Assembly: GCA_024305405.1 (NCBI GenBank)
Contig: JAKNDB010000109.1
Coordinates: 1,488,001 to 1,552,000 of the forward strand
DNA from: Dirofilaria immitis
Taxonomy: Eukaryota; Nematoda; Chromadorea; Rhabditida; Onchocercidae
Length of the DNA stretch: 64,000 bases
Direction: 5' to 3'
This document shows, in pieces, positions 13,315-26,418 of this stretch. The notes below the pieces were generated by a model, which did not search any database, had not been told where the DNA came from, and worked only from the letters and a program-made list of their open reading frames with translations. A program made the translations under genes and the position numbers. Within the stretch, counting starts at the first letter, position 1; each line of letters opens with the position of its first letter.

Positions 13315-13785
13315 AAACATAGACTTGCGTGGAAAAGCTCAGTCAGTTCGTCGAATCTGGTATCAAGATCACTGGATATGACATTTGATGGTGTTATCGA
13401 GGGGTAATATTTTTATACATTAATTACCTGGCGTAAAAATCATTCTGGAAAGTTATTATTAACTGAATTATGAAAGTAGTACAATCAAGTTATCAAAATT
13501 ATTTATTTATGAAATTATAACGTTAATATAAAGAATAAGAGCTTACAGATTGATGTGGATAGGATAATAAGTCGTCGTCAAGAAAGAATAGCAGAATCTA
13601 TTGAAAAAACTAATGAAAACGAAGATCGCATCCATCCACTGGAACATATTGATAATGATACAGCTACAGTACTTGCTGTAGATCAGTTGTTAGACACTTC
13701 GTTTCTTATATCCGATGAGGAACTTGCCTGTTATGCACCACCTGTTGATATGAAGATTATTGCTGTTCGTAGAGATCATGTTTGA
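13315..13785 (+). CDS. Possible final exons of an unrecognised plus-strand gene
   Basis: Two candidate exons. The second, 13552-13785, follows a TTACAG acceptor and encodes about 77 residues to a TGA (begins IDVDRIISRRQER, contains LAVDQLLDTSFLISDEEL). It is acidic and charged, with codon use unlike the surrounding A/T-rich DNA. The first, from about 13315 after a TATTTAG acceptor to 13360 before a GTATCA donor, joins it in phase 0. I do not recognise the protein. It could be the tail of a separate gene, or a distal alternative 3' end of the lyase gene across a 2.3 kb intron; the phase of the latter join does not work with the donor I can see. Confidence 0.35.
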
Positions 13786-16700
13786 TGGCACGGGTTTTAC
13801 GTTAATGTTTACGTTCGCTTAATTTACTTTCAAAAACATGTTATATTCTATTATTTGCTTGATCTTTTTGTAATTCATTACGAAAACAATGTTAGTTAGA
13901 AAGTTTCTTCTATGATTCAAAAAATAATAAAAGGTTTGGATTCAACGAATAACATATTTTTTTTTTCTTGGATTCAGCAAATGGAATTTGATTTATTTCT
14001 ATTGAGAAGTTTTTTGCTGCTTTTGCTAAGTTAATTTGCTGCTTTTACTACTGCATCGTCTCCCTTTTATTTCTTTCTGAGATATTTTCGTAATAAATCC
14101 ATGTGCACTATGGCAAAAAATTTTCGAAATTTCATAAGATGAATGCATGTGTCATGTTTGTTCTTCCGATCCTTACTTGATTGATGAATATTTTATAGAT
14201 ATCGCTAAAAATATGTGAACAAAATCTTTTCTTAGTTTTTCTGCTATATGCTAATATTTTGCTGGATTTGTTTCAAACATTTCCACTCAAATAACAATTG
14301 CATATCATCGATTGTTTCTGTACATGTACATAGTTGGTGAATATTTATGTCTTTAATTTTGTAATAAAGCTGATCGCTAATCTTTTGATTAAACTTGAAA
14401 AGTTTTGTAGCATTAAGATGATTACTATGATAGTGTCAAAAGTCAGTTTACTTATAATTCAGTATAATTCAGTTTCATAGAAAATATTATTATGGGTGAT
14501 TAAGGCATGAAGTTTACGAACTGCTCAACGAATAAGTTGAAAATCAAATAGGTGAAAAATTTGATGACTTCATGTGAGATTGTATTGGTCGTATAGTCTT
14601 GCCAATTCTGATCGATATTCTCTCTATTTGTGAATTTGAAAAAACATCGCATGTAAGCATTTTGAACAGGCATCGGTGATATTTGGCTGTATTATAATAA
14701 GATTAGAAGATTTTTGTATAAAAAAGAATAAATGGGATTTGATGTATTCAGCAATATGAAACAAATAATTGACGTTCCACGCTACTTTGCGTGAACGTAA
14801 TAAATCTTTCTATCTTTTAAATTTCATAAAACTAGAATTTCACGTTTATTAAACTGTTCGCTTATTTTTATTTTGATAACAACTATCATCAATACGCATC
14901 ATTTTCCCTTTATTTAACTTTTGAAATTGATTATTTTTGAATCTAAGCAATCACCGTGTAGCAAACTGGAAATTATGTTTCATGTTAAGAATCATTAACA
15001 TATAAATCTGAGGAATATTGATGATTCAAAAGAAAAAAAGAAATTTCCTCTGTGTTCAAATTTTTTATCAATAGGTATGGATTCTTAAAAGATCATCGAA
15101 ATGAATACACGTTTATTACTTATGACCAAATTTAAGAAATGCAAATACTTGATTGAAATTTTATTTATACACAAAATAAGATTATGCTACATAAATCAAA
15201 ACATATCAATCTATAAACAATATGGATCATATATTTTTATGAAATATATGGTATAGCAATTTAATTTTTCAAAAGCTACATATTAAACAAAAGGAAGAAT
15301 AAAGGAAGAAATGATAATGAAATAATATCAGACGATTATGATTTTGTGACCACGGAATTAATTTTAATTCATGATTTCATATATTGATTATAACTATAAC
15401 ATAGGAATTTAATTTTTTTTCCTTTATAATGAATGGATGATTTTCACATATATTTTAACATTAATAATCATAAAAATTTAATTGATGATAAATGGAGTCT
15501 ACAGTAATAAGAAATTGTCATTGTTTATTACACAAGAGCAATGTTTCATACTGTAACCAAACAAATAGAAAATATGTTTGATCATTTATATCAGCAAAAT
15601 TTTGCTATCGTACATATTGTTATTATGCAATATTTTACGGAGATTGTAATAAAAATTTTCATAAATATCGAATGAATATAATGTTCTTAAAATATTATAT
15701 CAAATAAAGATGTCGTCAATAACTTATTTTTAAAAAATCCACAATGTATTGTTTGGAAACTTTTGGTATAAACACATAGTATAGTATTCAGAATATCAAA
15801 AAACCAATTAATGATTTTATACTAATAGAATAAAAAATTTTTAGCTTAAAAAGAAATTTGTAAAATTATATGTTTGCAATCTTCGGCAATTATTTGAAGG
15901 CTTATTTTAATATATTTTAGAGCTTATTAATTACATGTTGAAAATTCTAAATATAAATATTACAATATTAAATTATACATTTAAAAAAAAAGTATAGTAT
16001 GAAATTTCAGGGTTTTTCAACAAAAAAAAAAATCTGAAGAAAATACTAGAAATTACAATGAGAAAGGAAGTAAAAATATTCTAAAAAGTATGCTGTAAAT
16101 TGTAAAATATCATCGACAGATATATGCAAACAAAAAAAGCTTAGCTAAATTTTGTTCAACAAATAAAGTTAATTAATATGGCAGTTTTTGATTATAAATT
16201 AAAACCGCTCATCGAAATTCAAAATAATAATTTAAGCAAAGATATGAAGAGATCCGATGAAATTTATCATCTACTTCAATATCTGCCCTCAATGTAACTC
16301 TTCCACTGAGTTATTTAAGACTAATTTGAGGTAATAATTTTTTTTGTTTAAATGAATTACGATTAAAAGTAACGAAAGAAATTGAATTGCTATAATTAGT
16401 AGAGCTCTTCAATGAGATCTAAGATTACTAAATACAATTATTCTATTCAAGGATGAAATGATAAAGCTCAGAGATTTTATGTGATAAGAAAAAGTATGAA
16501 CTATTAGGTTGGTCAGACAGATTGGAATTTGTTATTTCACACTTTGATCCGTCTCTTTATTGCCTCATCTTCCCTTAAGTTATTACTTGGCAAAAATCTT
16601 TTATTTGTAATACTAATCATCAGGAAAAAGAAAGAAATCACTTAAATAAATTTAAATAAGATTTCTATCACTATCTGAAATCAGACATATCACTGATGAC

Positions 16701-17914
16701 ATCTGACTATTATTTATTCCTGAATTAATCAAATATATGATGTATGTATTTTATTGACTACCGCGAATTAATTTTATATATCGACGGTTTCACAAGCATC
16801 TTACACCTCATATTCAACATCGTTCTATACTGGATGAATATTTTTGGGTAAATAAAACAGATCAGATTTATCGAATGATCTCTATTATGGGAAGATATGG
16901 CAGGAAAAAATTGATATAAACATCAATATGAAATGTATTATTGTAACTTAAATATAAATACATTTATATAAACAACTTCATGACAGAACAATTTATTCAT
17001 TAACTGTGATTAGGTAGATTGGAACAAAATAAATAGAATAATTCCATAAATTGCTTTATGAAATAGCTTCGAAATGCCATTACACTAATATTCTATCTAA
17101 GAATCATATCACTTAGTACTATTAAACAATAATACTCGCAAAATATTACAAGTAGTATTTATTAATAGAAGAGAAATGAAAAGAACTCATTCCTAAAAAT
17201 AATTTCTTACCTTTTTTGGAAAAAAAGATAATCGATTAGAAGTTATGATAATCGATTAAAAGATGTAAACTTAGCCTATTTCTGAAAAAAATATCTTTCA
17301 ATGTGGAATGCTTTTCCAGTACTTTTAGTCTCTTCATAAGTAATGATAATATGATTGTGAAAATGATAAAATGATAAAGAGACTGAGCAAAATAAAGTGA
17401 TAAAATAATGATGGAATGAATTGTGTTGAACCTAAGTTGCAATAATCGCTTCCATTACAATAATATGCTTCGCCTGCAATAATTATTCATTTAAATTTTA
17501 TACTTATTTTTTTAAATATCATCGTATTAAAAATCTTAATTTGACAATATTTTTTCAAAAACAGTTTTAATTTGTAAACTTCAAATTTCAATTTTTAAAA
17601 CTTCCAATTTTAGTTCCCATTTATTTCAAAAAGAAAAGTTCTTCAAATATGTTCAACATCTTCTGTTTAAAAAAATGCTTTAGCTTTAACAAATACTAAT
17701 ATATCGTAGTATTTCTCGAGAATGCATGAAGTGTCCAAGAATTATTGATCGATTGCTGCTTTTCTTATATAAAATATAAATTGTTTAAAATTTTTAAAGA
17801 AATTTTCTTCACTTTCATTAACATTTTTTCAGGTAATTTTTTTCTTCTTTGAAATTTCACAAGAATAATCGATAATATTTCAAAAAGAATAAATATATAT
17901 ATGCTTGTAAATAC
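13786..17914. other. A/T-rich gene-poor stretch
   Basis: About 4.1 kb of very A/T-rich sequence. I see no convincing exon, RNA gene or organised repeat. A short imperfect inverted repeat lies at about 14772-14799 (ACGTTC-CACGC against GCGTGAACGT around a six-base loop). The last exon of the downstream minus-strand cysteine-rich gene probably lies near 17700-17880 but cannot be fixed. Confidence 0.5.
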
Positions 17915-19411
17915 CTGTAACTTTTTTCATTTTGTGCCCAATATAACCGTATATCAAATGTTCTTCGTTTCATACTACCATCTTCTTGATCTTCATTTGT
18001 ACAACCTTTCATTATCAAATTATGCTCTAAAAATAAAAAAAAAAATCTTACTTTTTTGAACTGAAACTTTAATATTTTAAAATTGATTGAAAATATCCAA
18101 AATGTTTGATAAAAGGAAAAGAAAAAAATGAAATTCTTGAAAAATCATTTTTGCATTATTAAATTGAAATAAATCTTTACAATGCTGTTTATGAATTTCT
18201 TCTCAGTTACATATTTTAGTTAATACAAATATAGGATTTTATCTGATCAATAAAACAATACGATAGCTCTTCGAAAGAATTGTAGAAAATTTTCTGAATG
18301 AAATTATGAATTTCATTCTATCCGATTCATTTCAATTTAATCGATGAAATTTTAAGTGACATGGATTGACACCAAAAAACACGTCAATTAATCACCTTTA
18401 TGCTCAAAAAAAAAAAAAAACTTTTTTCCTCCTTTTTCAATTTAGTGATGTTTTGAAGTTGACAATTTTGGATGATGTCACTATGAATGTCAATTACATC
18501 TTCTCTTATCGTCTATGTTATTGCAAACGAAGAGAAATTTAGAATTATTCGTTCTCTAGCAAGAGGATTAATACTTCCGTCATTTTTAAGAAATAGCAAA
18601 TTTTGCTAAGTTTGAAGAGAAAAAATAATGAAGTAATAGATAAAAATTTGATTTTATCGATAACATTTGAGAGAAAAAAAACGCATTAAATGAATAAACT
18701 TTTTTTTATTTCATTTCATTTTAACATTCTTTAATTTCAATGCAATCGATAATTTTCTTTTTAAATAAAAGAAAAAAACAAACAAACAAACAATTGCTAC
18801 AAACTTTTATCAATAAGTTTAAAGCATGAACCACTGCAACATACGGTACCCGTTTCACAATTTTCCATATCTCTACCCATACACGTATAACACGCATTTG
18901 TACCATCTTTTGTAGTACAATTTATTGCTGTTTCAATCGCATTACTTATTCCTTTAAACATAATTTTTTTTTTTGTTTAAATTAAAACAAAAAAATTATC
19001 AATGTTAAAATTAATTTCAATTTTTGATAAGTGATAACTTCAAAATAATATATTTTTATATTATCTATGTCATATTTTATCTATTGATTGTAAATGAAAT
19101 TTTGATAAATAAAATTATAGAGATGATTATGGAAATATTATGTAAAATTCGCTTAAAGTAAGAAAAACAATCTGCAAATATTGAAAGAATAATTTATCAT
19201 TTATAAACGAAATTACGAATCTTTCGGATTTTAAAAATAAGTTTTACTTGAAATTATTTTCTAAATAACTTCCAAAAAAAAGGAAAAACCAATTTGCAAA
19301 TTTAATTGATGCTAAGTTTGAATGTATGAAAATTAATTGAAATGCTAACAGCAAACACTTACCCAAGTAAAATAGAATAAAAAAGCCAACATGAAGAATT
19401 TCCAATTGCAT
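17915..19411 (-). CDS. Small secreted cysteine-rich protein (ET-module / Ly6-like), 3' end unresolved
   Basis: Three exons in consistent phase: 19411-19363 (ATG, a hydrophobic leader of 16 residues with FFILFYLG, donor GTAAGT), 18951-18805 and 18026-17915. The mature part carries a tight cysteine pattern: NC, ACYTC, ENC, VCC, SGSCFK, then KGC in exon 3, eight cysteines in about 65 residues. That spacing, with CYTC near the start and CFK followed by a GC, resembles the nematode ET module and the wider Ly6/three-finger group, which are secreted or membrane-anchored extracellular proteins. Exon 3 continues with a charged tail containing MKRRTFDIRLYW and ends in phase 2 at a GTATTT donor. At least one further exon downstream is needed for a stop; two candidates near 17870 and 17755 are both weak. 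The family assignment is by cysteine pattern only. Confidence 0.6.
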
Positions 19412-20124
19412 TCCTAAACAAAAACAATATTATTTTAATTGTAAGAATATCTTTTTTTTTTTTTTTTTATACTATCGACAATATTTTACGACGTATTTCA
19501 GACAATTCAGATTCAAACAACTGTTTTTTCATCTGTTAATTTTGCACATTTATGCAAAATTCTAAATTAATAACTTATCATCTCCATTTTCCCCTACTTA
19601 ATCCCTAATTTTCCATACTTTGTTTCATTGATTGTACAGTTGAAAATCTTTTAAAAATTCAAAAATTCGTAAAAATTCATTGAAACTTTTCATTTTATCA
19701 TAATTTTTTTCCTCTGAAGCTTAAGAATTTATAATTAATTGTTTACGTTAGAAGCGATTTCAAAAAGTGCATTTTCTTTTAGATATATAAAAATAAAAGA
19801 ATTTTTTAATCGATTTTGACATGAAAGAAACATCATCAATAATTTCAATTCTGTCATACTATAAGCGAAGATGACAAGTTTTACAATGTTCCCGATTTTA
19901 TCATCGATCAATCATGATGCAACATTTTAAAGTCATCAATCTATCATTATTAGCATCATCATCATCATCATAATTATCATCATCTTCTTCTTTATGGATT
20001 TCAGTAGGCAACAAAACTTACAAAGCTATGGCGTAAAAATTTATCACTGAGAATATTGTTGTAGAGAATTGATTTAACGTACTACAAATCGAAAAGATTT
20101 CATACATCCAAGCCAGAAGCTGTC

Positions 20125-20159
20125 AACTTTTACAAATTATTTCGTAATTTGTAAAAGTT
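20125..20159. repeat. Perfect 15-bp inverted repeat with 5-base loop
   Basis: Left arm AACTTTTACAAATTA (20125-20139), loop TTTCG, right arm TAATTTGTAAAAGTT (20145-20159). All 15 pairs match. It lies in non-coding DNA and is too short for a typical microRNA precursor. Confidence 0.9.
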
Positions 20160-21060
20160 AAGAAAACTGTTGTATTATGGAAAAATAAAAAATTTTTTTC
20201 AAATATCACAAGAAAATAATATGAAAATTGAAAGTTAAGCAAGAAAAAGAAAAGGCAACATTTTCATATTTAAATGGCATGCATATTCAATGGAAAGTAT
20301 TAATAATAATATATTGAATACTAAGTGAATAATACATTTAAACGGCAAAACATACAAGCAAAAGATTTTAAAAAATAAAAAAAGTTGATGAGGAGAAAAG
20401 GAAACCCTTAAAAGTCGTGTAAAACTTTATCACAAAAAAAAGGACGGAAAAATGAAAAATGAGAAAATTGATGACGTCTGGATTGCATATAATAGGCTTT
20501 CCTAAATAAACCATTCTTTTACTGATTTAAGCTATCAAAAAGTATTGCATATGTTATAATATCTTTATCAAAAAACAAAAATCAATACTTTGATTTAAAG
20601 AAACATTTCAAAAGAAAAAAGAAAAGAAAAAAGGGAAAGAAGGTAAAGATATAATATTAATTAATCATGTAATTCCATGAAATATGTATATATAACTTTT
20701 AATTTTCGCTTTTTCATTTGCTAAAAAAAAAGAAAAAAATGCTGATTTATTAAAATAATTTTTAATAATAAATAAATAAATTAATGAAATAGTAATTTAG
20801 AATAAGTTGGAATAAAAAAGTATAGTATAGAAAGGATGAAAATTTAAAATAAAAATAAAAGAACAACAAATAGAACATATTGTATCGTAAAGTAAGTGTA
20901 AAAGAGCTATTATTAAGAATTGAAATTTTGAAAAACAAAAATAAATAAATGCCCTGACACTTATTCAATTATACACATCCATACATCCATACATACATAT
21001 TTGTTAATCATTTATAATTGCATATAAATTTAAATGATCAAAATGAGAATTGAAATATAT

Positions 21061-21129
21061 CTACTACTGCTATTGCTACTGCTACTGCTACTGCTACTGC
21101 TACTGCTACTACTACTGCTATTATTATTA

Positions 21130-21175
<46 letters not shown>

Positions 21176-21179
21176 TACG
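21061..21179 (+). repeat. (CTGCTA)n / (CTG)n microsatellite
   Basis: Imperfect CTA and CTGCTA units, a short TTA interruption, then about 15 uninterrupted CTG/GCT units, ending in GTTGCTACGA. It translates to a run of Cys/Tyr, which is an artefact of the repeat and not a gene. Confidence 0.95.
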
Positions 21180-21378
21180 ATAGCTATGATACGACTACAA
21201 CAACTACTTTCCAATTCTCATTTTCACTTCATTGAATTGGAAATGGAAAAAGAAAGAAAAGTAAAGTGGTTCAAATTCATTCCTCTCTCAATATTATATA
21301 TCTAAAAGGAAATAAAGTTTGTGTGAAAATAAAGTCTTCCTCTATTCGATAATGCTTGCTAGAAATATTAGCATTACG

Positions 21379-21420
21379 TATATATCTATATCTATATCTA
21401 TATCTATATCTATATCCATC
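21379..21420 (+). repeat. (TATATC)n hexanucleotide repeat
   Basis: Six near-perfect TATATC/CTATAT units in non-coding sequence. Confidence 0.9.
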
Positions 21421-21498
21421 TATCCTTTTTATTTATCCAATCATTAAATAAGCAGAGTTTCAATAATATTACTAATAAAAATGAAAATAACGAGACAG

Positions 21499-21555
21499 AT
21501 ACATACATACATACATACATACATACATACATACACACACACACACTACATACAC

Positions 21556-21592
<37 letters not shown>
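21499..21592 (+). repeat. (CATA)n followed by (CA)n microsatellite
   Basis: About nine CATA units (21499-21535) pass into CA dinucleotides with a few ACATA interruptions up to 21592. Confidence 0.95.
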
Positions 21593-22676
21593 TAATATTT
21601 TTATAAATATGAGTTTGGTGACATTTTGAGATATTCGTTTCCTATACATATGCTATCATTTGTTCTGCATTTTTAGATGAAAAATAGATCTTGAGATAAA
21701 ATCATAGATAATATAATTATTTGAGTGTTGAAAGGTTGACAGATTTAAAATATGAAAGCGTAAAAAAGAAAAGAAAAAGAAATTTCTTTTCGAGCGATTA
21801 ATTTTATACCATAAATTTATAAAATTCTAATTTTGAATAGAATATTTTTAGATTGAAACAAGATATATAATAAATATTATTAGATTTAATCGTTTGATTG
21901 ATAAATAATAATTGATCAAAGAAAATTTCATATTATTCTAAATTTAGCAATTTTATATATATATATATGTTCACTTTATATTAACTTTAATTAGTATCGA
22001 TAATCGATAATTGAAATGTATAACAATTGACAAGTGATTTTTTTTTGATTGATATAATTATCAATATATATATTTGATGTTTACAGATGATATAATTATT
22101 AATTTGTATTGTATGGTTATAATCATTCCTAATGGTGAATTAATATTAGGTATTATTGCCATAGTCCAATTACGGTTGAATTTGTTGCTTGATGAAAATC
22201 ATTTTTGTAATGATTTCTTTCCACGCTTACAAAATTTACTTCTAACCAGAGATTAAAAAGAACATATTTTTCATTCCTTTAAAATATATATTATAATATT
22301 GAGAACATTTAGCTACATTGATAGAATGTTTGAAGAGAGCAAAATATTATTTTATTAAGCAAAAAAAATAAATTAATATTATGAAAATTTTAATTACAGA
22401 ACAATAAAATATTTCAAATAAAAAAACAAGAAGGTGTTTTTTTCTCTGTAAAAGAATGATTAATATTAGCGATAGGTAAATTATGATTTTCTTATCAAAA
22501 GGAATTTTTTCTGTTTTTTTTTCGGATTTTTTAATATAGCATAGGTTTTTAATGTATATTATTGATATTTATTACTTCAAATATGGCTTATTTTTTAATG
22601 ATTGATAGCAATTAATCATTTCGATCATTATAATTTAAAATTTAAAGTTTTAAAATTGAAATTAATTTCATCAACT

Positions 22677-25203
22677 TTATGCTAACTTTTCCTCAACAAC
22701 AGCATATTTAGATAGCTTAGTTCGAAGCAAATATTGACACATCGATCCAGGTGCAATACCACTAACTGCTTCTAACTCTAATTTGTTGCCGTATTGACGC
22801 ATTCTTACCAACTATAAAAATAATAATGCAAAAATATTGTTCATCCGATGATGAGGTAAATATTGAATTTTAAGCAAATCATAATAGCTTGTTTTGTATA
22901 ACTTATCTATTGATCATAATAGTAATTTCATTTAATTAACTAATGCAAACTTCATTTTCCTAATGCAAATCTCTTTTATCACTATGATTAAAGAAGAAGA
23001 AAAAGAAAGCGAGAAATAAGGAAGTTTCCAGTACTCTATGGCATAAACATTAGAACATAAAAATGCAGCCTTTAAAGATTGGCATTTTAAATTATATGAT
23101 GCTAATAAAAACGCATATAAGTCGGTTTAAAAACATGAAAATCCTTTCCAATATATGTATTATTAAAGCGATATAAATAGACACAAACTTCTTCAAAAAG
23201 TATTTCATTTTCCAAAATGGCAGTTTTTTGACAAAGCTTTTCCAGTTTTGCGAATTCACGCTTTTGAAGGGGAAGAAATTGCACAGCTGATATAACAAAC
23301 CTAAAAACAAATCACTAGGTTAAGATAGACTACCAAAAATATTCCTAAATGCATAAATGAAATTCCATTTTTATCACCTATTATCATTACTTTACACCGT
23401 TACAAAATTTAGCTTTCCTCATTGCTCTTTCTACACTTACAGCATCTCTAAAAATGTTGTACATAAAAAAATAGAGCAAAAAATAATTTGTTTCATTTTT
23501 CAGAAAATTATATTTACTTGGGTAATTTGTAACGTGACAATCCGATCCATTCGAAATGAGATAATTCTCGATTTTCCACACTAAACTTTTTACCACAATC
23601 ACCATATTTATATGTCATAGCTATTTCAATACCTAAAAAGAAGATAACCAAAGTAAAATTCCTTTTCGGCGACAATTATATCAAAAATTAGTCCAATCGG
23701 TCATTCTAAGAAAAAATCAAATGATATCTCGTGATATACATACCATGCGGATCACAATCCAACAAGCCAAATAATGGAAGATTGCTCAATTTCTTTAACA
23801 TAATTCGTGTTGCAATATCAGGATAACCTCTACCCTTAAAGGCAACAATTTAATCGTATAAGATGGATGAAACGTAAGCATCTTCTTGATATAATCACTG
23901 ACCGTCACAAGAAGTGCATTCGGGAAAAGATTCAGAAATCCTTCGCCAATCAACTCCTGAAATATAGCGTCCTTCTCGACCACTAATATACATTGTGCGG
24001 TAGTAAAAGATTTGTATGGGAAAAATCATCAATAATAGTAGCTTTGAGTGAGCAATCCACTATTCCAGTACTTCCATAAATTTTTAATTGACCAATCACA
24101 AGTCCATGACCAGATGAAAGCTAAAATTTTAAAAATTGTATTAGATTAATTACAATTATGGAATCATTGAGTACATTTAGTTAGTTTTACATAGGCATTC
24201 TGAAAGAAACCAATTAATCATTTTCATTAATTTTAATTTTTTTCTTTTTCGATATTTCATTAAGACTATTCTCATAAAAAGGAAACATTAAACTAAATAA
24301 TACCATTAATTGTTAAAATAAGTTTTCGAACAACAAATTACTGAAATAATAAATCTAAATTATCTAGTAATTAAAATTCAGAAAATGTCAGATTATTTCT
24401 CACTTACTAAATATCCGGAAGTCGGATCCATCCCGAGCCAACAACGAATTCGATTGATAGCACTGTTCAAGTTTCTCTGCTCGCCAAACAAATTCTTTTG
24501 TTCGTAAAAAGATCACTAAAAATATGAGATAATTAATTTGGAAGTATTTATGAAATTTCGTCGTAATTTCAACAAAGTTCAAAATGAAAATTTTGAAATT
24601 ACAATCTTCTTTCCGAATTTCGAAATATGACAAACACATTGATAATGACCAATATTTTTACGGTTGGATTGGTATCAAAAGTGATACTTCAAATATTTGA
24701 ATCTTGTTGTAATTTGGTAAAATGCTTAACAACAATTACCGTTTCGTTTTACGAATCTTTGATATTCGCAACTGATATATCATAGAAATTGTTCGTAGCA
24801 TTTGAGCAATCCATCGAGAATTTTTCGGAGTTAACTTCAATTTATATTCTTTATTGTCGATCGCACTAAAGAAATCCTTTGATAGCAAATACTTAGATAT
24901 AAATGCAAGCAATTTGATATGATAGCAGTATAGTTACATGGGGAATACAGTTACTTCAAATTTCTTTCAAATTGCATAATCATATAGGAATCCTCTTCCA
25001 TCAAGCAGGTTGATAATGGTATTTGCCAAATACGAAAAAGGTAAAATAGAAAACCGTGGATTGGATAATATAACATATCCATTTGAATTTTTGCTGATAT
25101 CCACTAGTGATTTCAAAAATGCTAAGCAGCACTGCTCAATATGATGTGACACAGAATCAGCACTATTCATATCAGGATTTTCCCGCGAATTTGATAAAAA
25201 CAT
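22677..25203 (-). CDS. spo-11: SPO11 meiotic DNA double-strand-break protein (two single-base frame breaks)
   Basis: Topoisomerase VI A-subunit family; makes the breaks that start meiotic recombination. Exons: 25203-25055, 24865-24740, 24515-24408, 24120-23903, 23834-23744, 23632-23518, 23300-23189, 22811-22677. With one base added in each of two runs the exons sum to exactly 352 codons (351 aa; human about 396). Landmarks: KTKRD before the catalytic motif, LFGEQRNLNSAINR, SSGHGLVIG, the toprim VVEKDAIFQELI, then GRGYPDIATR and LLDCDPHGIEI with the metal-binding acidic residues, ending SKYAVVEEKLA. The first break (A-run 24506-24510) falls on the tyrosine codon of the expected DLFY motif, so the sequence as given reads DLFT and soon stops. 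The second (24021-24025) lies just before the toprim block. All other splice phases and motifs are intact, so I read a functional gene with sequence errors rather than a pseudogene. Confidence 0.88.
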
Positions 25204-26418
25204 TCCTGAAAATGAGATAACACGCGAAAAAATAAGAAAGAAATAAACAATTTTTGTTATCATATTCATGGCATTAATTTTTTTTTTTTGAAATCTAAAA
25301 TGTAACAATTGATGAAAGCATTTAGCTAATAAACAAATGATAAACAATTTGAACGAAAGCAATATTTCGATTATAAATTTTTGCCTTTTTATGTAACAAA
25401 TGTTGTATGATAAAAATTAACAGCACTGATATTTGCCATTGTAGCAAATTTAGCTTTTAATTAATTAAGTTCAAAAAAATTATATTTAAGCAAAACCAAT
25501 TACACCAAAGATCAAAAACTAGCGCACACGTTCATATAAATTTAAAATAATAAGAATTGTCATCGAATCTTACCACCCTATATTTTCAACTTCTCCATCA
25601 TATTCCAGTTTTTGTATTAGGCTAAAATGTTAGCAGTCTTTGAGAATAATAGTTTTAATATCTGCTGTAAGGATGGAATCACGAATGGTTTTACTTGAAT
25701 ATCCAGTTTATATATTTCTCTCGATTGGTTTATCAATTACAAACTTTCAAGCACGCTGAATTTTGAAACTCTTATCACCATTTCACAACAAGCCAATCTT
25801 TTGCAAATAACAGCCATCTCTTCTTTCGTTTAACAGAATTTCAAACAGTCTTTTCTTGAGAATTCAACCTCAACGTTTAATTTTTAGATGAAACATCACA
25901 TAATCGCTATGTCTTTTTATACGACAAGCAATATCACTGAGACGTATTTATATGTCGGAACTGAGCCAATCTCGATCTCATCCATATCCATTCTGACCTT
26001 CTATATCAAGACGTCACATGACAACGTATGACACCTACTAGCTATCATCAGCTTATGTACATCATCGATTTATAATTTTATTTCACTTTGCTACTGAGTT
26101 CATCTACTCTACGAATCAAGTTTAGAAATCTTTATTTCACTATGAGTTCTGTTAGCAACATATCTTTGTAACGAAAATCCTCAAATTTAAAACAAGCATT
26201 ATTTGATTTTCTTGCAAGATGAAATCCGTTATAATAAAGCTTTTACTATCATTTCTATTCTATTCCTTCTTCTCTTCGATTAATCGTTTAAGTTGTTAAT
26301 CACAATAACGAGATCAAATCTTTTACGTCTTCTTAAGAAAAAAATATAATGGTAAAACAGCAAACAACCGGATATAATACACATGCATGAGAATATAAAA
26401 ACTTGACGGCATATCTTT
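25204..26418. other. Intergenic region between CTF18 and SPO11
   Basis: 1.2 kb of non-coding A/T-rich DNA between two minus-strand genes; too wide for a typical nematode operon gap. A TTTTCAG acceptor sits immediately before the SPO11 ATG (AG at 25207-25206), which fits a spliced-leader acceptor. Nothing else seen. Confidence 0.45.

Larger units (their letters stand above)
19412..22676. other. A/T-rich intergenic stretch with microsatellites and a perfect hairpin
   Basis: About 3.3 kb with no supported gene. Contents: an ATC-rich patch at 19948-19986, a perfect 15-bp inverted repeat at 20125-20159, trinucleotide and hexanucleotide repeats at 21061-21179 and 21379-21420, and tetra/dinucleotide repeats at 21499-21592. 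An acceptor-preceded open stretch at 22086-22255 (plus) has no recognisable protein. Confidence 0.6.

Noticed and set aside
21050..21235. Protein made of Cys/Tyr repeats
   Set aside because: It is the literal translation of a CTGCTA/CTG microsatellite.
22074..22256. Plus-strand ORF after a TTTACAG
   Set aside because: 60 codons with no family resemblance and no partner exons; composition is that of the surrounding A/T-rich DNA.
22677..25203. SPO11 as a pseudogene
   Set aside because: Two frame breaks exist, but all motifs, splice sites and phases are otherwise intact and the same kind of one-base loss occurs in genes that must work, such as NUP155 and HUWE1.
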